Shown here: in pieces, positions 10,322 to 22,420 of the stretch
Numbering within the stretch: position 1 is the stretch's first letter
Layout: each line of letters starts with the position of its first letter
Assembly: GCA_950022295.1 (NCBI GenBank)
Contig: OX465600.1
Coordinates: 311,436,031 to 311,500,030 of the forward strand
From: Bromus sterilis
Lineage: Eukaryota > Streptophyta > Magnoliopsida > Poales > Poaceae
Direction: 5' to 3'
DNA length: 64,000 nucleotides
Translations under genes and position numbers: made by a program
The notes under the pieces: generated by a model
Database searches by the model: none
The model's input: the letters and a program-made list of their open reading frames with translations, nothing else
What the model was told of the DNA's origin: nothing

Positions 10322-11945
10322 TAGCCAAGAGCGTAGGGTGGTGTAACCGTAGTCGAGGTAGCCGTGGGAGAAATGTCGTGGTCGATGTGGATTCGGGGTA
10401 GCCGGTGTCGAGGTAGTCGCAGGGAGCCGAGGGTGCAAGGGTTGTCGGGTACTCAGGGGTGTAGCGTGGCTCGGGAGGAGCCCTGGCGGGCGGTCGTCAC
10501 TCAAAGCGCGAGACGTCAGGAAAAATACGGTGTTGACGAAGCGTCGCGTCGAGTTTGCCGTGCCCGGGGACACGTCATAGAGAAGGCACGCCTCAGTGTT
10601 GCAAGCATCGGGCATGCGTAGATGGGGACCAATACAAGCTCTACGCCATGTCGAGGGGACTAGAAGAGAAGGACTCGACAACGGTTGCGGCTTCGATCTA
10701 CGTACAATCGATGTTGCTCGTGGTTGTCGGAGTAGATGAAGTGGCCGGGGAAGATGACGACGACGTTGGCGATGAGCTGATGTCGGACGAAGACGAAGAG
10801 GCAGGACATGGGGGGCCACCCGGTCGCTTGTAGATACGGCACGGCTCGGGTGAACGTCAGCTGCGCGAATGGCGGGACGACGACAATGCTCTGAGTAGAC
10901 GACGAAGGACACAACAATGTGAAGAAGACCTGCGCGGAAGGTGGCGTTCCCGTGCTATGGGAGGCAACCCGGCGCATAACACGGGGCGTTAACATGCGGG
11001 GACGATGGAGTGGACCGCGTGTCATGGCACTACGACCCAAAAGGGCGATGCAGCGTTGGCACGCATGTCGAGAGCGACGGTGAAGGAGACCTCGGGGCGG
11101 CGGCGTGGACCGCGTACCGTGGAAATACGACCCGAAAGGGCGACGAAACGGCGGTGCGCTGGTCGGTGCAGCTGGCGGAACGGTCTTCCGGTGGCGACGG
11201 TGGACTGCGTACCCCGACGGTGCGTCACGAAGGGGCGACGCAACGGCAACGCGCTGGTCGGGGAAGCCGCCGGAGAACCATGGTGAGGCAGCGCTGTAAC
11301 CCAAAAGGGGGACGCTATGAACGCTCGTTGCTCGGTCGGTGGATAGACGCTAATACTCGAGGATGTTCTGTATGGGATTCTGGACGACTATGCGGGTCAT
11401 TTATACTTCAAGCGATCCATAATAAATGTCATTTATTTTGTACTACTGAGTTAATATCGTGTTTTTTAAACAAACTATAAAGTTCTCTAATAGATATGAT
11501 ATAAAGAAAAATAAGTAGGAAATATGTATGATAAAATTCTAATAATTGAATTTGGTGAATATGATTTATATTAAAACTTGATTATTCAAAACTATTTCTA
11601 AAGTGTGTATGATCATTTATTTATATAAATTTCTACATATGAAAAAACTAGTTAATATAAAGTTTTTTCAATAAAGTTTGCTTTCAAATAAATTATCATA
11701 CATTATAATGAAATTAAATAGAAAACTACAAATGAAAAATAAACAACGTATGAATGGTTCAAAAACATGAACAAATTCATATGCATGAGTATTTGATCCC
11801 GTCAACGCCCACGTCTCGCGCGGTGTGTCGTGGTCATCCTAATGTTTTGGTCTTGCTATCGATTTGTCGTGGGAGCATGCCTACTCACAAATGAAGACAA
11901 CAACGTCATACAGTGCGAATAAACGGTGACTCACGTGGAGTGCGA
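10322..11945. other. Unassigned right flank of the CACTA insertion
   Basis: No gene recognised. The first kilobase is GC-rich and holds long open frames on both strands with arginine/proline-rich shadows and no domain. From about 11400 the composition changes abruptly to AT-rich sequence resembling 17500-18450. The left part continues the sequence that ends at 884. Confidence 0.5.
11012..11300. repeat. Degenerate 95-bp tandem repeat, three copies
   Basis: Units begin at 11012, 11107 and 11202, each with GTGGACYGCGT, then a variant of CGACCCGAAAGGGCGACG and a GCGCTGGTCGG-type end. Copies are only moderately similar. Their GC-rich codons create the overlapping open frames seen here. Confidence 0.6.
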
Positions 11946-12462
11946 ATTTCTGTAGCTCGAACTATATGTAGCCTTTTATTTTGAAAATTTTAAAAAATAT
12001 ATTACCTTCAACCCATATTAATGTACTCAACTTTGTCTAGATTCGTATGTATCTAGTTAAGTATTTAGACTAGATGCATGTGTATCTAGACAAACTTAAG
12101 TACATTAATATGGATCGGAGGGAGTATTTAAAAGTTTCCAAAAAAATCGATTTTTTGTGGTAACATACATGAATTTCACACAAACATGTAAAATTTGGTT
12201 AAAAAATATTGTAATTTGCATTCTGCAAAAAAATAAAAAAAATTGGCCCAAAAAAAAGAAGAAAAAGGCCCCTTTAAAATCAAATATCTGTCAAATTATT
12301 TCCCGCGGCGCATTAAAGTATAATGGTATGAAACTTTGGACAAATGTCCTATACATGTGTATGTATATCTATAAAAAAATTTAAAATTTTATAAACTCTT
12401 TAAGTATTCTTTTTATTTTTCAAAAAAAAAACGAGCTACATATAGCTCGGGCTACATTAGCA
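11946..12462. mobile_element. Small non-autonomous TIR element
   Basis: Imperfect inverted repeats of about 26 bp bound an AT-rich core: TGTAGCTCGAACTATATGTAGCC at 11951-11973 pairs with the complement of 12432-12457. The core has no coding sequence and contains a nested Stowaway-like MITE. The target duplication is not clear, so the superfamily is open. Confidence 0.55.
12005..12124. mobile_element. Stowaway-like MITE
   Basis: About 120 bp with long inverted arms: CCATATTAATGTACTCAACTTT near 12013 pairs with AAACTTAAGTACATTAATATGG near 12093. It ends in CGGAGGGAG, the Stowaway/Mariner terminus common in grasses, and is flanked by TA on both sides (12003-12004, 12125-12126). The left terminus is degenerate. 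Confidence 0.75.
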
Positions 12463-12700
12463 TTTTCCAGACTCAGGTGTCACAACCTGGTCCGGGAGGA
12501 TGAATGGCATAAATTTTAATGAAGTTACTTGCGGTCGGTGTAATTCTAACGTCGACGAAAATCGCTGGAGTTGCGAGTGTGTTGGGGGTTCAACTTTCCC
12601 GTGGGTTTCGGTTGCGGCGTAAAGGAAGGGAATTTCTTTTATGCAGAGGCATCACAGAGGAGTACAACTGAAGAGTTGGGCGTTGGAGTAAACTTGGACG
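12463..12700. other. Short unassigned segment, diverged copy of 20640-20840
   Basis: This sequence continues after the LTR element at 17067. Together they parallel 20640-21000: GTTGGAGTAAACTTGGACG against GTTGAAGTAAACTTGGATG, then CTCCAAAGGTTT and GTGGATAATYCT in the same order. It is probably part of an unnamed dispersed repeat. Confidence 0.5.
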
Positions 12701-13130
12701 TGTTAGAATAATCGAGGCGCATACCGATCTACTAAGAACCAAACAATCACCACAAGCACAAGTACGACACCTAGATTTATTAACGAGGTTCACCAATATG
12801 GCTAATCCCGGGGCATGACTACGGGCGCTTCTCCCCATGTACCAAATCCACATGATACAGTCGACGACAAGTCCAGCACGGCCATCCGACAGCGCTCCGA
12901 CCACCCACCACGGTCGGTCCGGCCACCCCTGTCACGGGCGACGGACCGCCCCTCTCGTGATCTCTGTCTAGCCTATCAACTTGTGTCTAGTCTATTTTGC
13001 TACCCCGCGGTGCCTTTATATAATAGGCCCGGATTACACGTGTCCGACTCAAACACCTAACCCACCGCTAATTACAAGTCCAACTATAGCACAACTCGTA
13101 CACATAATATTCGGCACATATATTTTAACA
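12701..13130 (-). repeat. 3' LTR of the non-autonomous element
   Basis: About 430 bp and a direct copy of 16631-17061. On the minus strand it runs from TGTTAAAATATATGTG to TTATTCTAACA. The adjacent minus-strand sequence AAGGTAGAA is a plausible short polypurine tract. Confidence 0.9.
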
Positions 13131-14811
13131 TTCTACCTTGACGAATATATCCTCGTCACCTTGAAGCCTCCATGTGCGAACCTCCGTGTACCTTGGACTT
13201 GAACCATGAGCACCACTGCTACTCCAAGACTCCACGTGACTCCACCTGCAACTGTAGTCCCTTCTTGTCTTCTCCATAGTGAACACACGAGCAAAATTAA
13301 GTTACCTTTTACTCTACTTTGTGCTTACACCTTCCGGAGTATCCGTTCAACGCCATCACACACTGATCATTGTCTGCGTGAAAGTGAACAACTCACATAT
13401 TGGTCGTCACATATAAGAGTTACCCGAACTCAACATCCTAGCTCTTTCTTGACTGATATCTTAGACTTGAAGAAATTTCACCGTTGCCTTGTGTCACCCT
13501 GAGTCAAAATTCGCAGTTGTCTCACCCCTTTTCCGGATAGTCTTTGACATGTCCCACCGCTACAACACTCCACCTCCTTCTGTACTTGTCATCTATATTT
13601 TACCATGTGTACTGAACACCATTGAATATACGGTCATGTACTCTCTCGGTTCTTGACAATTTCAGACTTTCCGCCACTTTCTCAGATTACCTATGGCTGA
13701 CTCTTCTCTATCACTGACGTCAATCACCATAGACCCAGTCACCAACTTAAATCTGGTACTCGTCAACACTGCTTCAGCACCCCTTGCACACTTTATCTGA
13801 CCACATGTATGACCTCTTATGCCCTGGCCTGTCGTTGTGTCCCGTGCTTACCGCACACCTCGTCGCTATCACTGCGCCGAGACTCTGCTGTCCCTGTCGA
13901 GTATCCTGGGTAGCTAGCCCACACCATCTCAAACCCACTGCAGAGAAATACTGATCATCCACGACCGATGTCGAGTTTCACGTATCCCTCGAACCCTTGG
14001 CCACAGTCCGAACAACATGTCCCTCGCTTTTCCCATTGAAATAAGCTTCGACTCTCCATGCACTTACGCCGTAGCCCCTCCATCAGCATCGAGTGAAGTC
14101 TTCCACCAGACTCTAGCTCCACCTTCAACATGACTCCATGGTGGTTGTACGTGCCACCCCTCCGCGCCCTTTCGACTCCAAGCTCCCTTGTGTACACCGT
14201 CTTGAATCAACCCTGCGCCATTGTCACGTCGAACCGCACAAGCCCTCGGGCATGCGCCACGTGTTTCCACGCCTCAGAAGTCGGCCACCATCAGCATCAT
14301 GTTCCTATGTCGTCGTCGCTTAAATCACCACCATCTTCTGATTTGACCAACATCCACGTCGATCCGCCAGACTGTTCACGTCCGACCCAGCCGAACTTAT
14401 CCGACTGCAATCATGCTCCACCTTGTGTCGTATTCGTCCCACACATCTTCGTGCATCCTCGACGCCCTGTGTTTGCATGATCCTGTCACGACACACTTCA
14501 AACTCCTCCGAGCTTTATACACACGTCGCTCATCCTTGCCGCCTTGTCCACGTTTTCCAAGCCCTTACAAACCAACTAGAATACCATGCAAACTGCACAA
14601 TTATTCTGATGTCCATGCTTCAATATAGCTTCTCTGTACACACAATTGCTAATAGACTAAATCTTAATCGTCCAGCCAAATTACTCTTGTGTACACACGT
14701 GGCCTGCAACAAACCTTTTTTGATAAAAAAATCTCACATAGCTCTGGCTTCGGTCACGTCTTGAACCGTCCAGCCATCTTAGCCTCCTGCTTCGTAACCG
14801 TCTGTCTCCGG
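13131..14811. other. Internal region of the non-autonomous element, left part
   Basis: No gag, protease, reverse transcriptase or integrase motif seen on either strand. The sequence is pyrimidine-rich on the plus strand with many short broken frames. It continues at 16278 after the solo LTR. Confidence 0.6.
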
Positions 14812-14816
14812 ACCTC

Positions 14817-16272
14817 TGATACGTCCCAAACGTATCTATAATTTCTGTTTTCTCCATGCATGTTTTGTGTGATATTGCTATGATCTAGATACACTTTCAT
14901 ACACTTTTGATCATATTTGGACTAACTTATTAACTCAGTGCACCCCAGTGTTAGTTCCTGTTTTCTGCTGTTTTTCTATTTCACGTTTCCCCCATATTAA
15001 AACTGCTCCAAAAATTCGGGAAAATCAGATAAAAAATCAGCGTTCCGGAAGCTTCCGGATTCACCGAAGAAGGGCCAGAGGGGGCCACCTGGTGCCCAGG
15101 CGGCCACCCCGCGCGGCCTAGGGCTTTGTCGCGCCGGGAGGCCACGTGGACTCCTGGTGGGGCCCTCGGTGCCCCCCTTTGGCCCCTATTTATTCTCCCA
15201 TCGCAAAAACCCTGATTCCAGACCCCTTTTCTCCAGAAGCAATTCCGATCTCCGCCACCATCACCGACAAGCTTTGGGGGACCAGAATTCCTGTGCCGGC
15301 ACCCTGCTGGGACGGGGAAGTGCCCCCGGATTCCTCTCCATTGACGTTGCTTCCTCCCTCCACGAAGTGGGAGTAGTTCCTCCTCGGGGCTAAGGTTTCT
15401 GTCAGTAGCTATGTGGTCAATTCTCTCTCCCATGATGTGATCTTCATTGTGATAATAGGCTATGTTAATCTAGGGTGATCCCATGATATTTCCCCTTCCT
15501 CTATGTATTATATTGATGTACTCACTTGATCTTATCTAGTATAATCCCCGAGACCATGGTGAAAGCGGTCTATTGGACATGGATTAGAAGAATATTTTCA
15601 TGAGTGATTTCCTCTTTTGTGTGTTGATTGAAGATTGAGAGTCTCTTAGTGCTTGTTTTTGACTATCCTTTAGATATGTTGTGGTGATTATGGTACTCTC
15701 TTTGGATGGCCGCGGTGACATTGGGAAATCCATAGATGAGAATTACGAACTCTGAGGTGTGCTTTTGTATCCCTACACAATTCTCGTCCTCTCTTGACCA
15801 CAAAGAAATGACCTCCGAGTATGTCTTCATTGCATGTTTTATGAGAAATATCATGTGATTAGACTATGTTAATGTTGTTGGGAGTTGCCACTAGCGAAAG
15901 TATGAAGCCTAGGCCTTGTTTCCACCATTGTTACACCGTTTGTGCTCACTTTAGTCACATGTTTGCTTGCTGCACTTTTTATTACAGATTTATATTACTT
16001 TGTTTGGCCACACCTATCACCCATATTTTACCATCTCTTCGCCGAACTAGTGCACCTATACAACTCCTAGTTGTATTAGGTGTGTTGGGGACACAAGAGA
16101 CTTCTTGTATCTTAATTGCAGAGTTGCTTGAGAGAAACCATCTTCAACCTATACTTCCCTGAGTTCCATAAACCTTAGGTCATCCACTTGAGGGAAATTG
16201 TTGTTGTCCTACAAACCTCTGCGCTTGGAGGCCCAACATAATCTACAAGAATAGAAGCGTGCGTAGACATCA
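14817..16272 (+). mobile_element. Solo LTR, probably Gypsy-type
   Basis: It starts TGATACGTCCCAAACGTATCTATAATTTC and ends GCGTAGACATCA, with an exact 5-bp target duplication ACCTC at 14812-14816 and 16273-16277. No internal region follows, so it is the product of recombination between the LTRs of a full element. The TGATACGTC...CAACGTAT start is familiar from Triticeae Gypsy LTRs. A diverged relative in reverse orientation lies at about 25130-25979. Confidence 0.92.
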
Positions 16273-16277
16273 ACCTC

Positions 16278-16614
16278 TGCCTTGCTGGCTCCTGCCCAAC
16301 TCTCTGCGCGTGGGCTTGCTTCCGCAACTAGGCCGTCGAATAACAACCCACGTCGTGGGCTTCGACCTTGTTCAATCCAGCCGACACCTGCATAGACTGA
16401 GTCCTTCCAATGCACCTGTGTTACGCAGCCGCTATTTCCGCTGATCCGATCTCGACGAGATAACGAACGCCAACACCGCTACCTGTCGATGTTACCCTCG
16501 AGCCTCTCGATTGCTTCTTCCGATCTCTTCGAAAACCATGCCACAACCAGCAACGAACTCATCTCGACCTTAGATCTTTCCTCTAGATCAACAATCTACA
16601 GCCTTCTCGCAACC
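16278..16614. other. Internal region of the non-autonomous element, right part
   Basis: Leader-like sequence next to the primer-binding site. On the minus strand this is the 5' untranslated part of the element. No coding motif seen. Confidence 0.55.
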
Positions 16615-16618
16615 TTGC

Positions 16619-16630
16619 TCTGATACCAAT
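16619..16630 (-). other. Primer-binding site (initiator tRNA-Met type)
   Basis: Plus-strand GCTCTGATACCAAT is the complement of ATTGGTATCAGAGC, the standard plant LTR-element primer site for initiator tRNA-Met. It abuts the 5' LTR at 16631. Confidence 0.9.
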
Positions 16631-17061
16631 TGTTAGAATAATCGAGGCGCATACCAATCTACCGAGGACCAAGCAATCACCACAAGCACAAGAACGACAC
16701 CTAGATTTGTTAACGAGGTTCACCAACATGGCTAATCTCCGGGGCATGAATACGGGCGCTCCTCCCCACGTACAAAATCCACATGATACAGTCGACGACA
16801 AGTCCACCATGGCCATCCGACAGCGCTCCGACCACCCGCCACGGTCGGTCCGGCCACCCCTGCCACGGGCGCCGGACCGCCCCTCTCGTGATCTCTGTCT
16901 AACCAATCAACTTGTGTCTAGTCTATTTTGCTACCCCGCGCTGCCTTTATATAATAGGTCCGGGTTACACGTGTCCGACTCAAACACCTAACCCACCGCT
17001 AATTACAAGTACGACTGTAGCACAACTCGTACACATAATATTCGACACATATATTTTAACA
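16631..17061 (-). repeat. 5' LTR of the non-autonomous element
   Basis: About 431 bp, matching 12701-13130 with roughly 25 differences. The target duplication GGACG follows. A TATATAAT motif near 16948 lies inside the LTR. Confidence 0.9.
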
Positions 17062-17066
17062 GGACG

Positions 17067-19544
17067 AGTAAAATATTGCTTCCTCCAAAGGTTTGAGTGG
17101 TCGGTATGTTGTGCCTCCTTATTTTGCTCTTCCAAAGGTTTCTAGAGAACTGTTGAGAGGTGCAGTATTTTTAGCATGTGGATAATCCTCTAATTGTCAT
17201 TAAAAAAAACACCCACTTTACTTATATGTAAGTCGCACAAATTTTAAATTTCGATCAATTTTTTTATCATCGATTCTTTTGTCAAGAGTCATGTTGTTTT
17301 CTTCTCTCATGTTGTTTTATTGCTTTCAGGCTGATTTTTCACTTGGCCATGGTTGAGGCAAATCGATTTTACTTAGGCTGGATAATTAAGTTCCCACTGT
17401 TTTACACTATTTGTTTTTTTTTCAGGGGTGAGTTGCCCTTATTCGAGGTAAGTCGATTTTCCATTTGGGCAAGTAGATTAAACATTGCCATTTTTTATTA
17501 AAGATAATATGTTAGATTTCTATTTGAGATATATGAATATGTCCTTTGGAAAGCATGAATATTTAATAAATTTATACAAGAATTTACTAAAATTATTTTT
17601 AACATATTATACAGATATTATATAATTTGTTTTTAAATAAAGTTATCTTTCAAATGAAATTAGCTCGTTATCTACAAGATATACACAACAAATAATTGAA
17701 ATAGAAAAATTTGTAGGAAATATTGATAATAATATAATTATATGTATATGTTGTATAATAATACATGATTTGGAAAACAACATTTTTTTATAAAATTATG
17801 TATATAAATAAAGAATTTATTTATTATAAAAGTAAATTAGATAAAGGTTTGACAACAAAAGTTTAATTTAAATAAAACTATCATGTTTCATACAAAATAT
17901 ATATTATCTAGAAAACTAAATTGAAAAATAAATATGAATGTATTGTAAAAAATGAATTATGTGAATATGTTTTATAATAATAACTTTCATAAACAATAAC
18001 ATGTTTGAAATTTGTATAAGCATTTATTTCAATAAATAATAAATATAATATAATTCTGATTTATATGAAATATTTTCAGTAATGTGTGCTTTAATAAATT
18101 ATCTTACTTTCTAAAAGATATGTTATAATGCATATTTAATAGAAAAATAATTAAGAATACATAGATAAAATTATATTACTACGTTTTAGAATAACACATG
18201 AATTAAAAACATGATAGTTTTTTATTTATATTAGAATTTATTTAAATATATATACATTTAAGACTATTTTAATATTCTTATTAGATATACATATTTTTCA
18301 TGAATAATTTTCAATTTATAATTTTGTTATTGGATAGTTCTTAAATTAATATATGCATATTGTGTAATGTAATTTTATTTTCTTTAAATGTATATTATCT
18401 ATGACACACACTTATAATTTATGTATATTCTATATATTTCTAAAGAAAATGTGTAAAATGGACTGACTTTCCTATAGCCCTAGTAAACTTGAAAAATCAG
18501 TTTTGCTAATTTTTATCAAGATGAAAACTAGCCATGTAACATCGAAATTATCTAAGACATAATCCTCTTCTTTAATTTCCATGCAAATCTGGTCGTCGCT
18601 TCACGTATCGGGCCTGAGGCTTGTTGTCCCGTCTCTGTGTACACAGTTTATTGGGCTGCTTTTCTTTTTCAAGTCAGAATGGAAAGAGCTGTGCGCCTTT
18701 TTCAAGTTTGCGTATAAACATGATAAGTCATGAATTATCTCTAGCCATTTGTGCGTGTGCTTGGTTCATTCCATTTATTCATTGGAACATTGGAACCCTT
18801 TTGTTGCTAGTTGTTTATGTTTGTGTTCGTTTAGCCCATGGGTTAGAGCTGGCATATTTTGTAAATTTGCGAACATATTATTTGAACCGATGAAGATTTT
18901 TTGAATCTGTGAACAAATTTTTAATATCGTGAACATTTTTTTAATCGATGGACATTTTTCGAATGCACAATCAGTTGTTCAGTATGTGTTTTCAAATAAT
19001 TTGTGTATCTTATAAAAATGTCCATAGAAAAGATTCATCCGATATTAAAAGAGGTTAAGTGTGTATTACAAAATGTTTTGTGCATATTAGAGAAATTCTT
19101 ATTGCATATAATTAATAAAGTTCATTGTATATGAAAAATGTTCAATGTATCTTACAATTTTTTTTACTGTGTATTCAGAAAATAATCATCATATAATAAA
19201 GGATTGTTCACATTTTGTTAACATTTTTCTCATTTGAAAACATTTATGTAAATTCGTGAACATATTTTTGAATAATGCTTTGATCAAATTTTGTCTTTTT
19301 AGAGATTGTATAAAATATAAGAGTGAAAAACGCAAAAAACTATTGATAAAAGAAAGGCAGAAACAAATTGTTGGCAGCCTAATAGAAGCTAGCTATCAAA
19401 GACGTACTTGTAAAATTGTAACGATAAGACGTGAAAGCTAACAAATTCGAAGCATATGTTTAAAATTATAACGTTAGCATTACTCGAAGCTAGTGACTAT
19501 ATTTTTCTTCTAGGAAAAGCTAGAAGCAGAGGAGCTATGTAGTG
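17067..19544. other. AT-rich intergenic DNA
   Basis: Strongly AT-rich, especially 17500-18450. It shows short recurring words (TATTTAATA, GAATATGT) and, from 18880 to 19270, degenerate GAACATTTTTT / TTGAACATA motifs. No coding or structural feature is supported. The 17500-18450 composition resembles 11400-11780. Confidence 0.6.
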
Positions 19545-20585
19545 TTAAGCTATCCGAACTAGTAATATGCAGAGGAGCATATGTTGTGCCTTGGTTGGTG
19601 AGCATGGCTGGGCAGCGACGAACGACGGGATGTAGCTGCATCTCAGGAAGTGGGAGCTCGTGGTGCAACTGTACGAGATGTTGTTCTGGTCCACGCCCCT
19701 ATCTTTGAGCGGTGTGTCTTGTGTGTCCACGCAGTTAGAGGATGTCGGACGCTCTCTCCGGTATGATGGTGGTGGTTGCCTCCTCCGTCGGAGGGGTCGA
19801 CTGGATTGGATCGAGGCGGCGTGGGGACCTGCTGACGTGATTAAAGGTGGTGGTCCTAGGGTTCCAAACTGCACCAGGAAGAAGATCTGCCCGACGCTTG
19901 TCCTCTTTGATCTGGCCGGAGTGACGGGTTCCGAAAGGCTCTGTCGGTGATTTCCCTTGGGCATATGCCTGGAGATTGCAGGATTGGGTGGGATTCGGTC
20001 GCAACGCGAAAAGTGGCGTGAAGCTCTGCTCTGTTGCCATCATGGGGAAATCCATGGTGAAATCAGAGGTGAGAATGTCATGAAGGTTGAGATTGAAGGA
20101 CTTGCAATGGTGATTGGAGTCTTTGCGTCGATGAGGAACTCACTCGAAGTTTCAGTAATCGTGGCAACAATATGTTAGCGGGGGCGACAACACTGGTGAA
20201 GTTCAAAGTCCTACCTTTCTGGATGAAAATCCAAGGTCTGGCCTTAATTGGTTGTGCATGGCAATGCTCTTGTTGAAGACATTGTTTTGAGAGCGGGGAC
20301 TATTTTTAGGGTGAAAACCCAAGGTCTGGCCTTAATTGGTTGTGTCTGCCACTGATTCCTTCTTGAAGACGGTGATTTTGAAGAATTGGACATCAGGTGT
20401 TGGCTTGGTGGTAGTTGTGCTGCTGCTGGAAGGATTGTAACTCTGTAGCGGGACTTTTTTTCTTCTTTTTTTGTTCTGGTTGGCTGAGTGCATCCGTACT
20501 GCCTTTTGGGCAGTGCGTAGTTACAGAGGCCGGATGTAATTGATATCTTTTCGATATTAATATATTTTCATTTTCCAAAAAAAAG
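19545..20585 (+). mobile_element. Non-LTR retroelement 3' remnant with A-tail
   Basis: It ends GGATGTAATTGATATCTTTTCGATATTAATATATTTTCATTTTCC plus an A-run at 20578-20584; this GATATTAATATATT-(A)n ending is common on grass LINE-type elements. A partial internal duplication occurs: CCAAGGTCTGGCCTTAATTGGTTGTG at about 20233 and 20320. No reverse transcriptase motif is seen, so it is a 5'-truncated or non-autonomous copy. The left boundary is approximate and no target duplication was found. Confidence 0.55.
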
Positions 20586-20994
20586 TGAAGGCAACAACAT
20601 CATGCAACGTGGACAAACGACAACGCGAGGGTTGCATGAGATTTCAGGAGGATGAACGACACAATGTAATATGAAGTTCCTCGCCATAGGTGTGGTTCCG
20701 ACACGATCACCAGAACGGCCGGTAGCATGGGTTCAGGTAGCGGTGGATAAGAAGGGAAATATTTTAAGGAACGATATCACGGAGGATTACAAATGAAGAC
20801 TTAGGTGTTGAAGTAAACTTGGATGACTATAAAATTTTCTCTCAAAAGTTTTGAGTGATTGGTTAGGTGTGGTTAACTTCTTATTTTGCACCTCCAAAGG
20901 TTTTAATAGGATCGGTTAGAGATGCTCTAAGATAAATGCTATAGATCATCAATATTTTGTAGCAAGTGGATAATTCTTTATTTTCAGTAAATAT
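20586..20994. other. Unassigned, diverged copy of 12480-12700 plus 17067-17200
   Basis: No gene. It shares ordered motifs with the DNA around the 12701 insertion: AACTTGGATG, then CACCTCCAAAGGTTT, then GTGGATAATTCT. Confidence 0.5.
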
Positions 20995-22310
20995 AGCCTT
21001 GTCGTTTTGGCACGTTTCACGGGCTGTTGCTCACTGTTTTGAGGTCCTTGAGCGATTTTCACGACTGAGTATACCCAGGGTGCGTTTACGTGTCGGTCAT
21101 TAACAATCGTCGTATCGGCCGATTCTGGCCCGTTTCATGGGTTGTTGCTCGCCTTTTTGGGATTTCGGAGCGATTTCCGCGATTGACGATCCCCGGAGTT
21201 CGTTTACATGTACGTTATCAACACTCGCTGTTTTTGCTGATTACGACCCATTTCGTGCAGTATTGCTCGCCTTTCTAGATCCCAGAGCGATTTTCATGAT
21301 TAGCGATACCTGGGGTGCGTTTATGTATGGATTATCAACACTCGCAGTTTTGGTCGATTCTAGCCCGTTTTATGGGGTATTGCTCATCATTTTGTTGTCG
21401 CAGGTCAATTTCCACGAATGGCGAACCCAGAGGTGCGTTTAAAATTCGGTTATCTACACTCGTCATTTTGGCATGTTTCACGTTCTGTTGCTCAGTATTT
21501 TGGGGTCCCGTTGCAATCTCCACGACTGAGTATCCCCAGGGTGCGCTTATGTGTCGGTCATCAACACTCATCTTTTGGGCTAATTCTGACCATCTCATGG
21601 GTTGTTGCTCACTGTTTTGGGGTCCGGGAACGATTTTCACGATTGACGATCCCCGAGGCGTGTTTTCGTGTACGTCATTAACACTCGTAGTTTTGGCCCA
21701 CTCTGAGCTGTTTCGTGGACTATTTCTCACCATTTTGGGGTCGCGAAGCGACTTCTACGATTGACGAACCCTATGGTTCGTTTACGTGTACGTCATCAAC
21801 ACTCACCGGTTTGACCGATTATGGCTCGTTTCCTGGACTATTACTTCTCGTTTTGGGGTCCTCGAGTGATTTCCATGATTGGCGATCCCTAGGGTGCGTT
21901 TATGTTTCGGAAACCAACACTCACGGTTTGGCCAATTCTAGCTCGTTTCATGGATTATTACTCACTGTTTTGGGTCATGGAGTGATTTTCATGATTGACG
22001 ATCCCCGGGGTGCGTTTACATATCTGTCACAAACACTCATAGTTTTGGCCAATTCTAGCCCGTTTCACGAGTTATTACTCACTATTTTAGCGTTCTAGAG
22101 TGATTTTCACGATTGACGATCCCCTCCGTGGTTTACGTGTCGGTTATGAACATTAACAATTTTAGCCGATTTTGGCCCGTTTTATGGGTTATTGCTCATC
22201 ATTTTGGGCTCACGAAGCGATTTTCATGGTTAACAAACCCCGATGTGCGTTTACGTGTCGATCATGAAGATCACAACTTTGAACGATTCTGGTCCGTTTC
22301 ATAAGTTGTG
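20995..22310. repeat. 117-bp satellite-like tandem array, about 11 copies
   Basis: The landmark GATTGACGATCCCC and variants recur at 21063, 21181, 21298, 21416, 21524, 21641, 21759, 21877, 21993, 22111 and 22228, spacing 116-118 except one unit of 108. Each unit also holds GTGCGTTTACGTGT, ATCAACACTC, TTTTGGCCGATTCTGGCCCGTTTCATGGG and TTGCTCACTGTTTTGGGGTC. Copies are diverged. Because 117 is 39 codons, long repetitive open frames appear, but I do not regard them as genes. I do not recognise the family. Confidence 0.92.
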
Positions 22311-22420
22311 ATAGTGGCATTATGGGGACTAAAGGGCGGCAAGAGTTCATAGCTGAGATTGATGTTCTTACAAAAGTAAGGCATCGACACTTGGTTGGAC
22401 TACTTGGATACTGTACTAGG
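22311..22420 (+). pseudogene. Receptor-like kinase fragment (TMK-like)
   Basis: In one plus-strand frame the sequence encodes MGTKGRQEFIAEIDVL then TKVRHRHLVGLLGYC. This is the kinase N-lobe from the loop before helix C (conserved Glu in AEIDVL) through beta-4, with the RHRHLV and LLGYC motifs typical of plant receptor-like kinases of the TMK type. Glycine-rich loop, catalytic loop and DFG are all absent. Recognisable coding stops near 22420. It abuts the satellite array directly, which suggests capture by a mobile element or a deletion remnant. Confidence 0.75.

Larger units (their letters stand above)
12701..17061 (-). mobile_element. Non-autonomous LTR retrotransposon
   Basis: Two direct LTRs (12701-13130 and 16631-17061) start TGTTAGAATAATCGAGG and end TATTTTAACA on the plus strand. 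The target duplication GGACG lies at 12696-12700 and 17062-17066. The primer-binding site, complementary to initiator tRNA-Met, abuts the right LTR, so the element reads leftwards. The internal part without the nested solo LTR is about 2 kb and shows no gag or pol motif, so the element must have relied on another element's proteins. By eye the LTRs differ at about 25 positions, so this insertion is older than the Gypsy and inner Copia. Confidence 0.92.

Noticed and set aside
10313..10912. 199-codon minus-strand ORF in GC-rich DNA
   Set aside because: Arg/Pro-rich composition of a GC-rich repeat. Competing open frames on both strands, no motif.
12701..13130. Reading the non-autonomous LTR element on the plus strand
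   Set aside because: No primer site follows this LTR. The primer site is next to the right LTR in minus orientation.
21315..21764. 149-codon ORF in the satellite array, and its antisense 132-codon ORF
   Set aside because: Created by the 117-bp period being a multiple of three. Units drift with stops and no domain is visible.
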